64,000 nucleotides of DNA from Rhodocista pekingensis (GTDB lineage: Bacteria > Pseudomonadota > Alphaproteobacteria > Azospirillales > Azospirillaceae). How positions within the stretch are numbered: the first letter of the stretch is position 1; each line of letters starts with the position of its first letter. The notes below the pieces were generated by a model. The model was not told the origin of the DNA, did not search any database, and worked only from the letters and a program-made list of their open reading frames with translations. A program made the position numbers and the translations under genes. The DNA lies in contig NZ_JBHTCM010000010.1 in NCBI RefSeq assembly GCF_042665545.1, forward strand, positions 248,001 to 312,000. The letters are read 5' to 3'. Of this stretch, positions 39,456 through 48,126 are shown in pieces.

Positions 39456-41249
39456 TCAGAACTGGGCGGCGTCCAGGTCCATCAGGGTCTTGCCGCCGGC
39501 CATCAGGCTCTTGAAGCGGAAGTCCACCTCCGGGAGCATCTTCTGCATGAAGAAGCGCGCGGTCTTGACCTTGCCGTCCAGGAAGGCGCCGTTGGCCGTG
39601 TCGTCGTTGGCGGCCTTCTGCTGCGCCACCTTGACCATCTTCAGCCACATCCAGCCCACCGCCACGAGGCCGAAGATGCGCAGATAGTCGGTGGAAGCCG
39701 CCCCCGCCTCGTCCGGCTTCGCCATGCCCTTCTGCGCCACGACGGCGGTCGCCTGCTGGAGCTTGCCGAACGCCTTGAACAGCGGGCCGGCGAACTCGAT
39801 CAGCGCCGGCTCGTCCATCGCCGCCGCAAGCTCCGCCTGCATCGGGTGGAAGAAGCGGCGCAGCAGCCGGCCCATGTTCTGCGGCATCTTGCGGCCGACC
39901 AGATCGAGCGCCTGGATGCCGTTCGCGCCCTCGTAGATCATGGCGATGCGGGCGTCGCGGACGAACTGCTCCATGCCCCATTCGCGGATGTAGCCGTGAC
40001 CGCCGTACATCTGCTGCGAGGTCACCGCCGTCTCGAACCCGGCATCGGTGAAGTACGCCTTCACCACCGGGGTCAGCAGCGCGACGAAGTCCTCGGCCTC
40101 CTGCCGGACCTTGGGGTCGGGGTGCTTCTCGTAGACGTCGATCATCATGCCGACCCAGTAGCCGAGCGCGCGGGCGCCCTCGATGAAGGCCTTGGCCGTC
40201 ATCAGGTTCTTGCGCACGTCCGGATGCACGATGATCGGGTCGGCCGGCTGCTCCGGTGCCTTGGTGCCGCCGAGCGAGCGGCCCTGGAGCCGGTCCTTGG
40301 CATAGGCGACGGCGTTCTGGTAGGCGACGGTGGCGACGCCCAGCCCCTGCATGCCCACGCCCAGGCGCGCCGCGTTCATCATGGTGAACATGGCGCGCAT
40401 GCCCTTGTGCGGCTCGCCCACCAGCCAGCCGGTGGCCTCGTCGAAGTTCATGACGCAGGTGGCCGAGGCCTTGATGCCCATCTTGTGCTCGACCGCCCCG
40501 CACATCACGCCGTTGCGCGGGCCGGGCCGGTTGTCCTCCGTCGGCAGGAACTTCGGCACGATGAAGAGGGAGATGCCCTTCGTGCCCGCCGGCGCGTCCG
40601 GCAGCTTCGCCAGCACCAGATGGATGATGTTCTGCGTCAGGTCGTGCTCGCCGGCGGAGATGAAGATCTTGGTGCCGGTGATGCGGTAGCTGCCGTCGTC
40701 GGCCGGCACGGCCTTGGTCTTGATCAGGCCCAGGTCGGTGCCGCAGTGCGGCTCGGTCAGGCACATGGTGCCGGACCACTCGCCCGCGATCATCTTCGGC
40801 AGGTAGCGCCGCTTCAGCTCATCGCTGGCATGCACCTTGATGGCGTTGATGGCGCCGTGGGTCAGGCCGGGATACATGCTGAACGACATGTTCGCCGCGT
40901 TCATCAGCTCTTCCATCACGAAGCTGACGGTGTGCGGCAGGCCCTGCCCGCCATACTCGGGATCGGCCGAGAGGCCCTGCCAGCCGCCCTCGACATACCT
41001 GTCGTAGGCTTCCTTGAAGCCCTTGGGCGTGCGCACGACGCCGTTCTCGTAGGTGCAGCCCTCCTCGTCGCCGGAGCGGTTCAGCGGTTGCAGCTCGTTC
41101 TCGCAGAGCTTCGCCGCCTCCTCCAGGATCGTCATGACAAGGTCGGGGGTGGCGTCCTCGTAGCCGGGCAGCCTGGCGATCTGCCCGACGTCCAGCACGT
41201 CGTTCAGGACGAAGCCGATATCCTCGAGCGGGGCCTTGTAGATGGGCAT
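39456..41249 (-). CDS. Acyl-CoA dehydrogenase (DmdC/FadE-like, 597 aa)
   Basis: An FAD-dependent acyl-CoA dehydrogenase of the long subfamily with an extra C-terminal domain. Blocks: EGGWQGLSADPEYGGQGLPH, GEWSGTMCLTEPHCGTDLGL (FAD/substrate), GTKIFISAGEHDLTQNIIH, ARLGVGMQGLGVATVAYQNA, MYGGHGYIREWGMEQFVRD and the catalytic Glu440 in IYEGANGIQALDLVGRKM. The last 120 residues are the helical extension (acyl-CoA dehydrogenase C). Homologues are labelled 3-methylmercaptopropionyl-CoA dehydrogenase, but the operon context (thiolase, FadB) supports straight-chain beta-oxidation. It lies 155 bp after fadB with a hairpin between. Confidence 0.93.
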   Translation of the reverse strand: MPIYKAPLEDIGFVLNDVLDVGQIARLPGYEDATPDLVMTILEEAAKLCENELQPLNRSGDEEGCTYENGVVRTPKGFKEAYDRYVEGGWQGLSADPEYGGQGLPHTVSFVMEELMNAANMSFSMYPGLTHGAINAIKVHASDELKRRYLPKMIAGEWSGTMCLTEPHCGTDLGLIKTKAVPADDGSYRITGTKIFISAGEHDLTQNIIHLVLAKLPDAPAGTKGISLFIVPKFLPTEDNRPGPRNGVMCGAVEHKMGIKASATCVMNFDEATGWLVGEPHKGMRAMFTMMNAARLGVGMQGLGVATVAYQNAVAYAKDRLQGRSLGGTKAPEQPADPIIVHPDVRKNLMTAKAFIEGARALGYWVGMMIDVYEKHPDPKVRQEAEDFVALLTPVVKAYFTDAGFETAVTSQQMYGGHGYIREWGMEQFVRDARIAMIYEGANGIQALDLVGRKMPQNMGRLLRRFFHPMQAELAAAMDEPALIEFAGPLFKAFGKLQQATAVVAQKGMAKPDEAGAASTDYLRIFGLVAVGWMWLKMVKVAQQKAANDDTANGAFLDGKVKTARFFMQKMLPEVDFRFKSLMAGGKTLMDLDAAQF

Positions 41250-41366
41250 GGGCGTTTCCTCTCTCGCATCCCGCCTCCCCTCCCCCGCCGCACCGGCACC
41301 GGCGTCCCCTGGACGGTCCGGATTCGGGGCGGCGGGCGAGACGAGGCCCGTTGGTGTCGATCAGGG

Positions 41367-41397
41367 CCGGGGTCGGGGTGCAGCACCCCGGCCCCGG
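41367..41397 (-). promoter_or_regulatory. Strong intercistronic hairpin between fadB and the acyl-CoA dehydrogenase gene
   Basis: CCGGGGTCGGGGTGC (41367-41381) and GCACCCCGGCCCCGG (41383-41397) form a stem of up to 15 bp (one G-U in RNA) separated by a single A, so several terminal bases must open. It begins 7 bp after the fadB stop. Without a T tract it may partly terminate or stabilise the upstream mRNA rather than end the operon. Confidence 0.55.
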
Positions 41398-41404
41398 TGT
41401 TGTT

Positions 41405-43750
41405 CTAGTTCCGCAGCGGCTTGCCGGTTTCCAGCATGTGCTCGATCCGGTCGATCGTCTGCGTCGTCTTCACCAGCCCGATGAAGGCGTCCCGCTCCAG
41501 GGCGAGCAGGTCGTCCTCCGTCACCGGCTTCGTGATGTCGGTGTTGCCGCCCGACAGGATGAAGGCCAGCGCCTTGGACACGGTGATGTCGTGCGGCGTG
41601 GCCTTGCCCTGGAGGGCGAAGCCTTCCACCGCCATCTCCAGCGCCATCTTCGCCGACGGGCCGGGCAGGCGGATCTCCACCGGCTGCGGCGGCTCGTAGG
41701 CGGCGGCCATCTCCAGCGCCTTCTTCTTGGCGTCGGCCAGCAGGCGGTAGCGGTTGAAGGTGATGCCGTCGGTCGGGCGGAGGAACAGCAGCTCCTTCGC
41801 CTCGAAGGCCGACTTCGCCACCTTCGCCGTGCTGATGGTCTCGAACACCTGGGCGATCGGCGGCATCGGGCCGCCGGGGCGCTTCTTGTTGACCGTGGCG
41901 CGGGTCAGCAGCTCCTTGCAGCCGCCCCAGCCGGGGATCAGGCCGACGCCGACCTCGACGAGGCCGATGTAGCTCTCGGCGTGCGCCTGCACGGCCGAGC
42001 AGTGCAGCAGGATCTCGCAGCCGCCGCCCAGCGCCATGCCCGAGGGCGCACCGACCGTCGGGAAGGGCGCGTACTTCAGCGCCTTGTAGGTCGCCTGCCC
42101 TTCCGCCGTGCCGGCCTCGATCTGCGGCCACAGCCCGATGTTCACGGCGAACATGGCGAGGCCGAGATTGGCGCCGACGGAGAAGTTGTCGGATTCGTTG
42201 TGGATGACCAGCGCCTTGAACGGACCCGCCTTGCCGTCGCCGATCGTCTCGATGGCCTTGCGGATCATGGCCATGATGTCGGGGTCGAGCGCGTTCATCT
42301 TGGAGGTGAACTCCAGGCAGAGCACGCCGTCGCCGATGTCCCAGAGGGCGGCGGAGCCGTTCTTCGCCACGGGCTTCGAGGCCCGCTTCACGTCGGACAG
42401 CAGCAGCACGCCGTCGGGGCGCTTCACGTCGCGGTAGTCGCCGTCCACGCCGAGGAACTGGAGCTTCCCGTTCTCCACCCGGTAGAAGGGACGCCCGGCG
42501 GCGACCGCCAGCAGCTCGGGCACGCGCTTGCCCTCGGCCGCCAGCTTCTCCGCGAACCAGCCCGTGCCGAGCTGGTCGATCATCTCGAACGGGCCCCACT
42601 TCCAGTTGTAGCCCAGGCGCATCGCCTCATCGACCTCGACCACCGTGTCGGCGATCTGCGGCACCAGGTCGGCGGCGTAGGTCAGAGCCTGCGACAGCAC
42701 CCGCCAGGCGTAGCGGCCGCCCTTGTCGGGATGCTCGACCAGGGCGCGCAGGCCCTTCACGCCGGCGCTCTCCAGCCCGGCGCGCTGCTGCGGCCGGTAC
42801 TGGCCCGTGCCCAGGTCCAGCGCCTCGCGGCTGCGCTTGCCGCCGGGCAGCTTCTGCTGACGGTAGAAGCCGCCCTTGCCCTTCCGGCCCGTATAGCCCT
42901 CGGCGATCATGCGCTCGATCACCGGGCTGGTGCGGAAGATGCGGCGGTAGTCGTCGTCCGCCGGCAGGGTCGCCAGCAGCGACTTGGCGATCAGCGGCAT
43001 CAGGTCCAGCCCGACAAGGTCGATCAGGCCGAAGGTGCCGGTCTTGGGCAGGCCCATGGGCCGACCGGAGATGGCGTCCGCCTCCTCCACCGTCAGGCCG
43101 CCGTCGATCGCCTCGTTCACCGCCGCCTGCATGAAGTAGGTGCCGATGCGGTTGGCGATGAAGCCCGGCGTGTCCTTGCAGGTGACCACACCCTTGCCCA
43201 GCGCCACGTCGCAGAAGCGGGCCACCGCCTCCACCGCGTCGGCGCGGGTGCGCTCGCCCTTCACGATCTCCAGCAGCCGCATGTAGCGCGGCGGGTTGAA
43301 GAAGTGGGTGATCAGGAAGTCCTGGGCGAACTGCTCGCTCTGGCCGTCCAGCAGGATGCGCAGCGGGATGGTGGAGGTGTTGGAGCTGACGACCGAGCCG
43401 GGCTTCCGCACGGCGTCCAGCTTGCGGTAGAGGTCGGACTTGATCGCCGGGTTCTCGACGATGGCCTCGACGATCCAGTCCACCCCGGCCAGCTTGTCGA
43501 GGTCGTCCTCAAGATTGCCGGGGGTGATGAGGCCGGCGGCCTTGCGGTGCATGAAGGGGGCCGGGTCGGTCTTCAGCATCTTCTCGACCGCCGTGCGGGC
43601 GACGACCGAACGGTCGTTGCCCTGGCCGTCCTTGACGGCCTGCGGGACGATGTCGAGCAGGAAGACGGGGATGCCGGCATTGGCGATGTGGGCGGCGATG
43701 CCGCTGCCCATGACGCCGGCGCCGATCACGGCGGCGCTGCGGATTTCCAT
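41405..43750 (-). CDS. 3-hydroxyacyl-CoA dehydrogenase/enoyl-CoA hydratase bifunctional protein
   Basis: A 781-residue beta-oxidation enzyme with the FadN-like order: N-terminal NAD-binding 3-hydroxyacyl-CoA dehydrogenase (AAVIGAGVMGSGIAAHIANA, SSNTSTIPLRILL, FLITHFFNPPRYMRLLEIV, VTCKDTPGFIANRIG), a second dehydrogenase-like helical domain around 370-460, and a C-terminal enoyl-CoA hydratase domain from about 500 (KALVIHNESDNFSVGANLGL, PSGMALGGGCEILLHCSA, VEVGVGLIPGWGGCKELLT). This is the reverse of E. coli FadB. Start ATG 43750 just after the fadA region; an upstream frame is not coding. It lies 53 bp after the thiolase gene. The fad-like symbol is withheld because domain order differs. Confidence 0.94.
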   Translation of the reverse strand: MEIRSAAVIGAGVMGSGIAAHIANAGIPVFLLDIVPQAVKDGQGNDRSVVARTAVEKMLKTDPAPFMHRKAAGLITPGNLEDDLDKLAGVDWIVEAIVENPAIKSDLYRKLDAVRKPGSVVSSNTSTIPLRILLDGQSEQFAQDFLITHFFNPPRYMRLLEIVKGERTRADAVEAVARFCDVALGKGVVTCKDTPGFIANRIGTYFMQAAVNEAIDGGLTVEEADAISGRPMGLPKTGTFGLIDLVGLDLMPLIAKSLLATLPADDDYRRIFRTSPVIERMIAEGYTGRKGKGGFYRQQKLPGGKRSREALDLGTGQYRPQQRAGLESAGVKGLRALVEHPDKGGRYAWRVLSQALTYAADLVPQIADTVVEVDEAMRLGYNWKWGPFEMIDQLGTGWFAEKLAAEGKRVPELLAVAAGRPFYRVENGKLQFLGVDGDYRDVKRPDGVLLLSDVKRASKPVAKNGSAALWDIGDGVLCLEFTSKMNALDPDIMAMIRKAIETIGDGKAGPFKALVIHNESDNFSVGANLGLAMFAVNIGLWPQIEAGTAEGQATYKALKYAPFPTVGAPSGMALGGGCEILLHCSAVQAHAESYIGLVEVGVGLIPGWGGCKELLTRATVNKKRPGGPMPPIAQVFETISTAKVAKSAFEAKELLFLRPTDGITFNRYRLLADAKKKALEMAAAYEPPQPVEIRLPGPSAKMALEMAVEGFALQGKATPHDITVSKALAFILSGGNTDITKPVTEDDLLALERDAFIGLVKTTQTIDRIEHMLETGKPLRN

Positions 43751-43803
43751 GGTTCTTTCCTCCCTAGGGGGAAGGACGCAGGGGTGCCTGCGGCCGTCGC
43801 GTC

Positions 43804-44940
43804 TCAGACCGCCTCGAGGACGGTGGCGATGCCCTGACCGCCGCCGATGCACTGCGTGGCGACGGCGAGCTGCTTGCCCTCCCGCTGAAGCAGGCTGGCC
43901 GCCTTGCCGGTGATGCGCGCGCCGGTGGCGCCCAGCGGATGGCCCAGCGCGATGGCGCCGCCGTCCAGGTTGCAGCGGGCGAGATCCATGCCCAGCTCGC
44001 GCGCCACGGTCATGGACTGCACGGCGAACGCCTCGTTGCTCTCCCACAGGTCGATGTGCTTCACCTCCAGCCCGGCGCGCTTCAGCGCCTTGCGGGTGGC
44101 CGGCACCGGCCCGTAGCCCATGATCGTCGGATCGCAGCCGGAGACGGCGATGGCGCGGATCTTGGCCAGCGGCTTCAGGCCGTGGGCGCGGGCATATTCC
44201 TCGCTGCACACCAGCGTGGCCGAGGCGCCGTCGGTCAGCGGCGAGGAGGTGCCGGCGGTCACCGAGCCCTCGGCGTCGAAGGCGGGCTTCAGCCCGGCCA
44301 GACCCTCGGCGGAGGTGTCGGGGCGGATGCAGCCGTCCTGGTCCACCAGCTTGCCGTTGGCCTGGATCGGCACGATCTCGTCCTTGAACCGGCCGGCCTC
44401 GCGGGCGGCGGCGGCCTTGCGGTGGCTCTCCACCGCGAAGGCCTCCTGCTCGGCGCGGGTGATCTGGAACTTGCGGGCCAGATTCTCGGCGGTGATGCCC
44501 ATGGCCATGTAGGCGCCGGGCTCGACCTCGGCCAGCTTCGGGTTCGGCATCGGGTTGAAGCCCATCATGGGCACCCGGGTCATGCTCTCCACCCCGGCGG
44601 CGATGAAGACGTCGCCCGCGCCCATCTGGATGGCGCCGGCGGCCATGTGGATCGACTGCATGGAGGAGCCGCAGAAGCGGTTCACCGTGGTGCCGGCGAC
44701 GGAGCGCGGCAGGCCGGCCAGCATCGCCACCAGCTTGGCCATGTTGAAGCCCTGCTCGCCCTCGGGGAAGGCGCAGCCCAGGATCAGGTCCTCGATCTCC
44801 TCGGCGGGGACGCCGGAGCGCTCCACCAGCGCCTTGATCACGGTGGCGGCCAGATCGTCGGGCCGCACCTTGGTCAGCTCACCCTTGTTGGCCAGATGGA
44901 AGGGGGACCGGGCGTATCCGGCAATCACGACGGTCTTCAT
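43804..44940 (-). CDS. Acetyl-CoA C-acyltransferase (thiolase)
   Basis: The 378-residue thiolase cleaves 3-ketoacyl-CoA to acetyl-CoA and shortened acyl-CoA. The nucleophile is Cys90 (TVNRFCGSSMQSIHMAAGAI); other signatures are ESMTRVPMMGFNPMP, ESNEAFAVQSM, GGAIALGHPLGATGARITG with the catalytic His, and CIGGGQGIATVLEA with the C-terminal Cys. Family and context fit the FadA-type degradative thiolase. It follows the MerR regulator gene by 143 bp on the same strand, and fadB-like and acyl-CoA dehydrogenase genes come next. Confidence 0.94.
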   Translation of the reverse strand: MKTVVIAGYARSPFHLANKGELTKVRPDDLAATVIKALVERSGVPAEEIEDLILGCAFPEGEQGFNMAKLVAMLAGLPRSVAGTTVNRFCGSSMQSIHMAAGAIQMGAGDVFIAAGVESMTRVPMMGFNPMPNPKLAEVEPGAYMAMGITAENLARKFQITRAEQEAFAVESHRKAAAAREAGRFKDEIVPIQANGKLVDQDGCIRPDTSAEGLAGLKPAFDAEGSVTAGTSSPLTDGASATLVCSEEYARAHGLKPLAKIRAIAVSGCDPTIMGYGPVPATRKALKRAGLEVKHIDLWESNEAFAVQSMTVARELGMDLARCNLDGGAIALGHPLGATGARITGKAASLLQREGKQLAVATQCIGGGQGIATVLEAV

Positions 44941-45083
44941 GGTATCTGCGCTCCTCGCCTTATGAGTTCGTGGTCCTGAGGGGATAGGGTCACGTTGTTT
45001 CCGGCAGTCCGAAGGTCACGGCTGTCCGGTATTTGAGGGTGTCCGGTCTTCTGCCCGGCTTTCCCTGGCATGTGGGTGGCCGA

Positions 45084-45521
45084 TCATTCCTCATCCAGGG
45101 CGACACCTTGATGACGGAAATGTTCGACGATCTGGCGGTCGATCTCGCGCAGCTCCCGCAGGGTCTGCTGCACGTCCGTGAGCTGCTGCTCAAGCTGCGC
45201 GATCCGCTTGGCGCCGATCCGGCGGGCGTAGCGCATCTGCTCGATCTGGCGCTCGTCCTGGTCGTAGAGGTCGATGAAATCCTTGATCTCGCCGATCGAG
45301 AAACCGAGCCGCTTGCCGCGGCAGATCAGCATCAGCCGGGCGCGGTCGCGGTGGCTGTAGACGCGGTTCTGCCCCTCGCGGGCGGGCGAGAGCAGCCCCT
45401 CATCCTCATAGAAGCGCAGGGTGCGCAGGGTCAGGCCGAATTCCTCGGCCAGCTCGCCGATCGTGTAGGTGCGCTCACCGCGCGGCCCCGCCGCCCGGGA
45501 TGTCTCCAGGCTGTCCGGCAC
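45084..45521 (-). CDS. MerR-family regulator, LiuR-like
   Basis: A 145-residue MerR regulator: winged helix YTIGELAEEFGLTLRTLRFY, EDEGLLSPAREGQNRVYSHR, then LGFSIGEIKDFIDLYD and a C-terminal coiled coil (IAQLEQQLTDVQQTLRELRE). No cysteine or histidine cluster for metals is seen, as in the LiuR branch, which senses acyl-CoA type metabolites and controls branched-chain amino acid and fatty acid degradation. A near-palindrome TTTACGTTTACGTAAA is 58 bp upstream of its start, suggesting autoregulation. It heads the beta-oxidation operon. Confidence 0.9.
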   Translation of the reverse strand: MPDSLETSRAAGPRGERTYTIGELAEEFGLTLRTLRFYEDEGLLSPAREGQNRVYSHRDRARLMLICRGKRLGFSIGEIKDFIDLYDQDERQIEQMRYARRIGAKRIAQLEQQLTDVQQTLRELREIDRQIVEHFRHQGVALDEE

Positions 45522-45578
45522 GCCTTGTCTCCTCCCTGCCGGTCATCGACGCGTCCCGGACAGCTTCGGTGCGCCCGG

Positions 45579-45594
45579 TTTACGTTTACGTAAA
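45579..45594. promoter_or_regulatory. LiuR-like operator
   Basis: TTTACGTTTACGTAAA, a 16-bp imperfect palindrome, directly continued by GGTAAG (45595-45600). It matches the TTTACG-N4-CGTAAA style sites described for MerR-type LiuR regulators of fatty and branched-chain acid catabolism. It lies in the region between the MerR gene (-) and the VOC gene (+). Confidence 0.65.
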
Positions 45595-45775
45595 GGTAAG
45601 TAAGGCTACCCGGTGTGTCAAGCGGCCGCGGGCCGGCGACAGCCCAGGGGGAAGCGGCTTGGCGGGCAAAGAATGTTCATGTATTGTTCTGCACACCACC
45701 CCAGCCCGAGCCTGGTCCGGGGTGGAACGGAGGCCACCGCCCCGATCCCCGGGGCGGAAACCGAGGGAGGACCGC

Positions 45776-46144
45776 ATGATCGGTTACGTCACCCTGGGCA
45801 CCAACGATCTGGAGCGGGGCGCGAAGTTCTACGACGCCATCGCCGCGGCGATGGGCGTGGGCCGCATGATGGAGATGGAGCGCGGCATCGCCTGGGCGGT
45901 GCCCGGCGGGGGCGCCGGGGTCGGGCTGATGAAGCCCTTCGACGGCAAGCCGGCCACGGTGGGCAACGGCGTCATGGTGGCGCTGGAGGCCAAGAACCGG
46001 GAGCAGGTGGACACGCTCTACCGGATCGCGCTGGAGAACGGCGGCTCCTGCGAGGGGCCCCCGGGCCTGCGCGGCGAGAGCTTCTACGCCGCCTATTTCC
46101 GCGATCCCGACGGCAACAAGCTGAACGCCTTCGTCATGGGCTGA
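45776..46144 (+). CDS. VOC-family (glyoxalase/bleomycin-resistance fold) protein
   Basis: A 122-residue single VOC domain: IGYVTLGTNDLERGAKFYDA, then AWAVPGGGAGVGLMKPFDG and SFYAAYFRDPDGNKLNAFVM, with the C-terminal Asp-Gly-Asn typical of the fold. The metal-ligand pattern is incomplete (no His near the start), so it may not be a lyase. GAGGGAGG lies 6 bases before ATG 45776. It is the first plus-strand gene after the operator of the MerR gene and convergent with the POT transporter gene, with a bidirectional terminator between. Confidence 0.88.
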   Translation: MIGYVTLGTNDLERGAKFYDAIAAAMGVGRMMEMERGIAWAVPGGGAGVGLMKPFDGKPATVGNGVMVALEAKNREQVDTLYRIALENGGSCEGPPGLRGESFYAAYFRDPDGNKLNAFVMG

Positions 46145-46167
46145 CCCGGCCCGGGCGGAACCGGGTG

Positions 46168-46204
46168 GAAAAGGACAGGGCCGCCGGAACGATCCGGCGG
46201 CCCT
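46168..46204. terminator. Bidirectional terminator between the VOC and POT genes
   Basis: AGGGCCGCCGGA (46177-46188), a 4-nt loop ACGA and TCCGGCGGCCCT (46193-46204) make a perfect 12-bp stem. On the minus strand it is followed by TGTCCTTTTCC, a short U tract, so it fits an intrinsic terminator for the POT gene; on the plus strand it follows the VOC stop by about 30 bp without T run. Confidence 0.65.
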
Positions 46205-46269
46205 GATCCCGCATCACGCTGCGCCCGCGTCCGGTACGGCCCGGCCGCGGGCACCGGCCCGGCGGCGTC

Positions 46270-47856
46270 CTATTCCGCCGCGGCGGGCCTGGGCTTGCCG
46301 CTGGTGTGCATGTCCGGCGCGTCGGTGTGCATCATCCGCTTCAGGAACGGCGAGGCGACCAGCAGGACAAGGCCGATCACGCCGGCGCCGATGAACAGGT
46401 CCTGGAACACGCCGGCATAGATCCAGAGGCTCTCGGTCGGCGCGACCTCGACGCCGCCGCCCTCCTGCACGCTCATCAGCGAGGCGACGATGCCGGCCAG
46501 ATAGTGCGCCATGGCGGACGACAGGAACCAGACGCCCATCATCATCGCCGTGACCCGGGCGACGGACAGGCGGGAGACCATGGACAGCCCCACCGGCGAC
46601 AGACACAGCTCGCCCGTCGTGTGCAGCAGGTAGCCGAGCCCCAGCCAGAACATCGCCGTCTGCCCGTCCTCACCGGCGAGGGAGGCACCCAGCACCAGCG
46701 CGCCGAAGCCGAGACCCACCTGGATGATGGCAAGGGCGAACTTCACCGGGGTGTTCGGCTCCAGCCCGCGCCGCGCCAGCGTCACCCAGAGCCAGGAGAA
46801 GACCGGCCCCAGCATCACGATGAACAGCGGGTTGAAGGACTGCACCGTCGAGGCCGGGACGATGAAGCCCAGCACCTCGCGGTCGGTGTTGCGGTCGGCG
46901 AACAGGGTCAGCGAGGTGCCGGCCTGCTCGAACAGGGTCCAGAACACGACGGAAGCGGCCGTCAGGATCAGCACGACCAGCATGCGGTCACGCTCGGTCG
47001 GCGTGCATTTGGCGAGGCTGAACCAGACAAGGCCCACCACCACCGCGGCGGTGAAGGCGATCAGCAGCAGGCCCACGGCCTCGTGGAACTGCACGAGCTG
47101 CCAGTTGACCACCACGGCGACCAGCGCGCCCAGATAGATCAGCCATTCCTTCGAGAGCCCGGCGAAGACCGGCCGGCGCAGATCCTCGGGCATCGGCGGC
47201 TCGGCATTGCGGTAGAGCGGCGTGCCGCGGGCGAAGACGATGGCGCCGGCGATCATGCCCAGGCCGGCCAGGCCGAAGCCGTAGGCCCAGCCGAACGTCT
47301 CGCCCAGATAACCGCAGGCGATGGTCGAGACGAGCGACCCCATGTTCACGCCCATGTAGAAGATCGTGTAGCCCGGGTCGCGGCGGGGATCGTCCTTGTC
47401 GACATAGAGCTTGCCGACCATGGTGGAGATGTTCGACTTCAGGAAGCCGACACCGACGATGATGAAGGCCAGCGCCAGGAACATGACCTGGTCATAGAAG
47501 GCCTCGCGGACCACGACCCCGTTCACGACCTCGGCGGCCGGGCCCTCGATCGCCATGGTGACATGGCCGCAGACGAGCAGGATCGCCCCCAGCATCACTG
47601 CCTTGCGGTTGCCCAGATAGCGGTCGGCGATCATGCCGCCGATCACCGGCATCGCGTAGTTCAGGCTGGCGTAGCTGGCGTAGATGAGGCTTGCCGTGCC
47701 GTCGCTGTAGAGGAAGTGCTTGACCAGATAGAGCGTCAGCAGGGCACGCATGCCGTAATAGCTGAAACGCTCCCACATCTCGGCGAAGAACAGCGGGGCA
47801 AGCCCCCGCGGATGTCCGAAGAACCCGGTTTCGGGGTCGGATGAGATCACTGCCAT
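46270..47856 (-). CDS. POT-family proton-coupled oligopeptide transporter
   Basis: A 528-residue major-facilitator protein with about 14 TM helices. It has the POT signatures: FFAEMWERFSYYGMRALLTL (ExxERFxYYG, proton coupling), GNRKAVMLGAILLVCGH after TM2-3, FLKSNISTMVGKLY, the PTR2 motif IFYMGVNMGSLVSTIACGYL, and WTLFEQAGTSLTLFADRNTD. It probably imports di- and tripeptides. Start is ATG 47856 with AGGCG upstream; ATG 47868 has AGGGA too close to it. The gene follows ribokinase after 270 bp and has its own terminator. Confidence 0.93.
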   Translation of the reverse strand: MAVISSDPETGFFGHPRGLAPLFFAEMWERFSYYGMRALLTLYLVKHFLYSDGTASLIYASYASLNYAMPVIGGMIADRYLGNRKAVMLGAILLVCGHVTMAIEGPAAEVVNGVVVREAFYDQVMFLALAFIIVGVGFLKSNISTMVGKLYVDKDDPRRDPGYTIFYMGVNMGSLVSTIACGYLGETFGWAYGFGLAGLGMIAGAIVFARGTPLYRNAEPPMPEDLRRPVFAGLSKEWLIYLGALVAVVVNWQLVQFHEAVGLLLIAFTAAVVVGLVWFSLAKCTPTERDRMLVVLILTAASVVFWTLFEQAGTSLTLFADRNTDREVLGFIVPASTVQSFNPLFIVMLGPVFSWLWVTLARRGLEPNTPVKFALAIIQVGLGFGALVLGASLAGEDGQTAMFWLGLGYLLHTTGELCLSPVGLSMVSRLSVARVTAMMMGVWFLSSAMAHYLAGIVASLMSVQEGGGVEVAPTESLWIYAGVFQDLFIGAGVIGLVLLVASPFLKRMMHTDAPDMHTSGKPRPAAAE

Positions 47857-48027
47857 TGTCGCCTGCATTCCCTGTCCGGAAGGTGGCGCGCCTATAGCAT
47901 GATCGCCGCGCAGGGCGGAAGATCGCTTGAACGGTCCGGGACAGTCGGCAGAGGGGCCTTTCCTTCCGCGCGGACGCGGGAGGATATGCCTTTCCACACA
48001 GGATGATGGGCGGAGACTGGCGGACCC

Positions 48028-48054
48028 GCGCCGGTCCATTTGCCGGACCGGCGC
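48028..48054 (-). terminator. Hairpin after rbsK
   Basis: GCGCCGGTCC (48028-48037) and GGACCGGCGC (48045-48054) form a perfect 10-bp stem with a 7-nt loop, about 73 bp after the rbsK stop and before the POT gene. No T tract follows. Confidence 0.5.
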
Positions 48055-48126
48055 GACATCGTTACCCGCGGGAGCCCGCGACAGGCCCCGCGGGGCCGAG
48101 CCGGCGGGCGGAAGAGGCCGGCGGGA

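Noticed and set aside
41405..44209. A single 934-residue FadB starting inside the thiolase gene
   Set aside because: The extra 153 residues are an out-of-frame reading of the thiolase 3' end; the Rossmann start MEIRSAAVIGAGVMGSG fixes the ATG at 43750.
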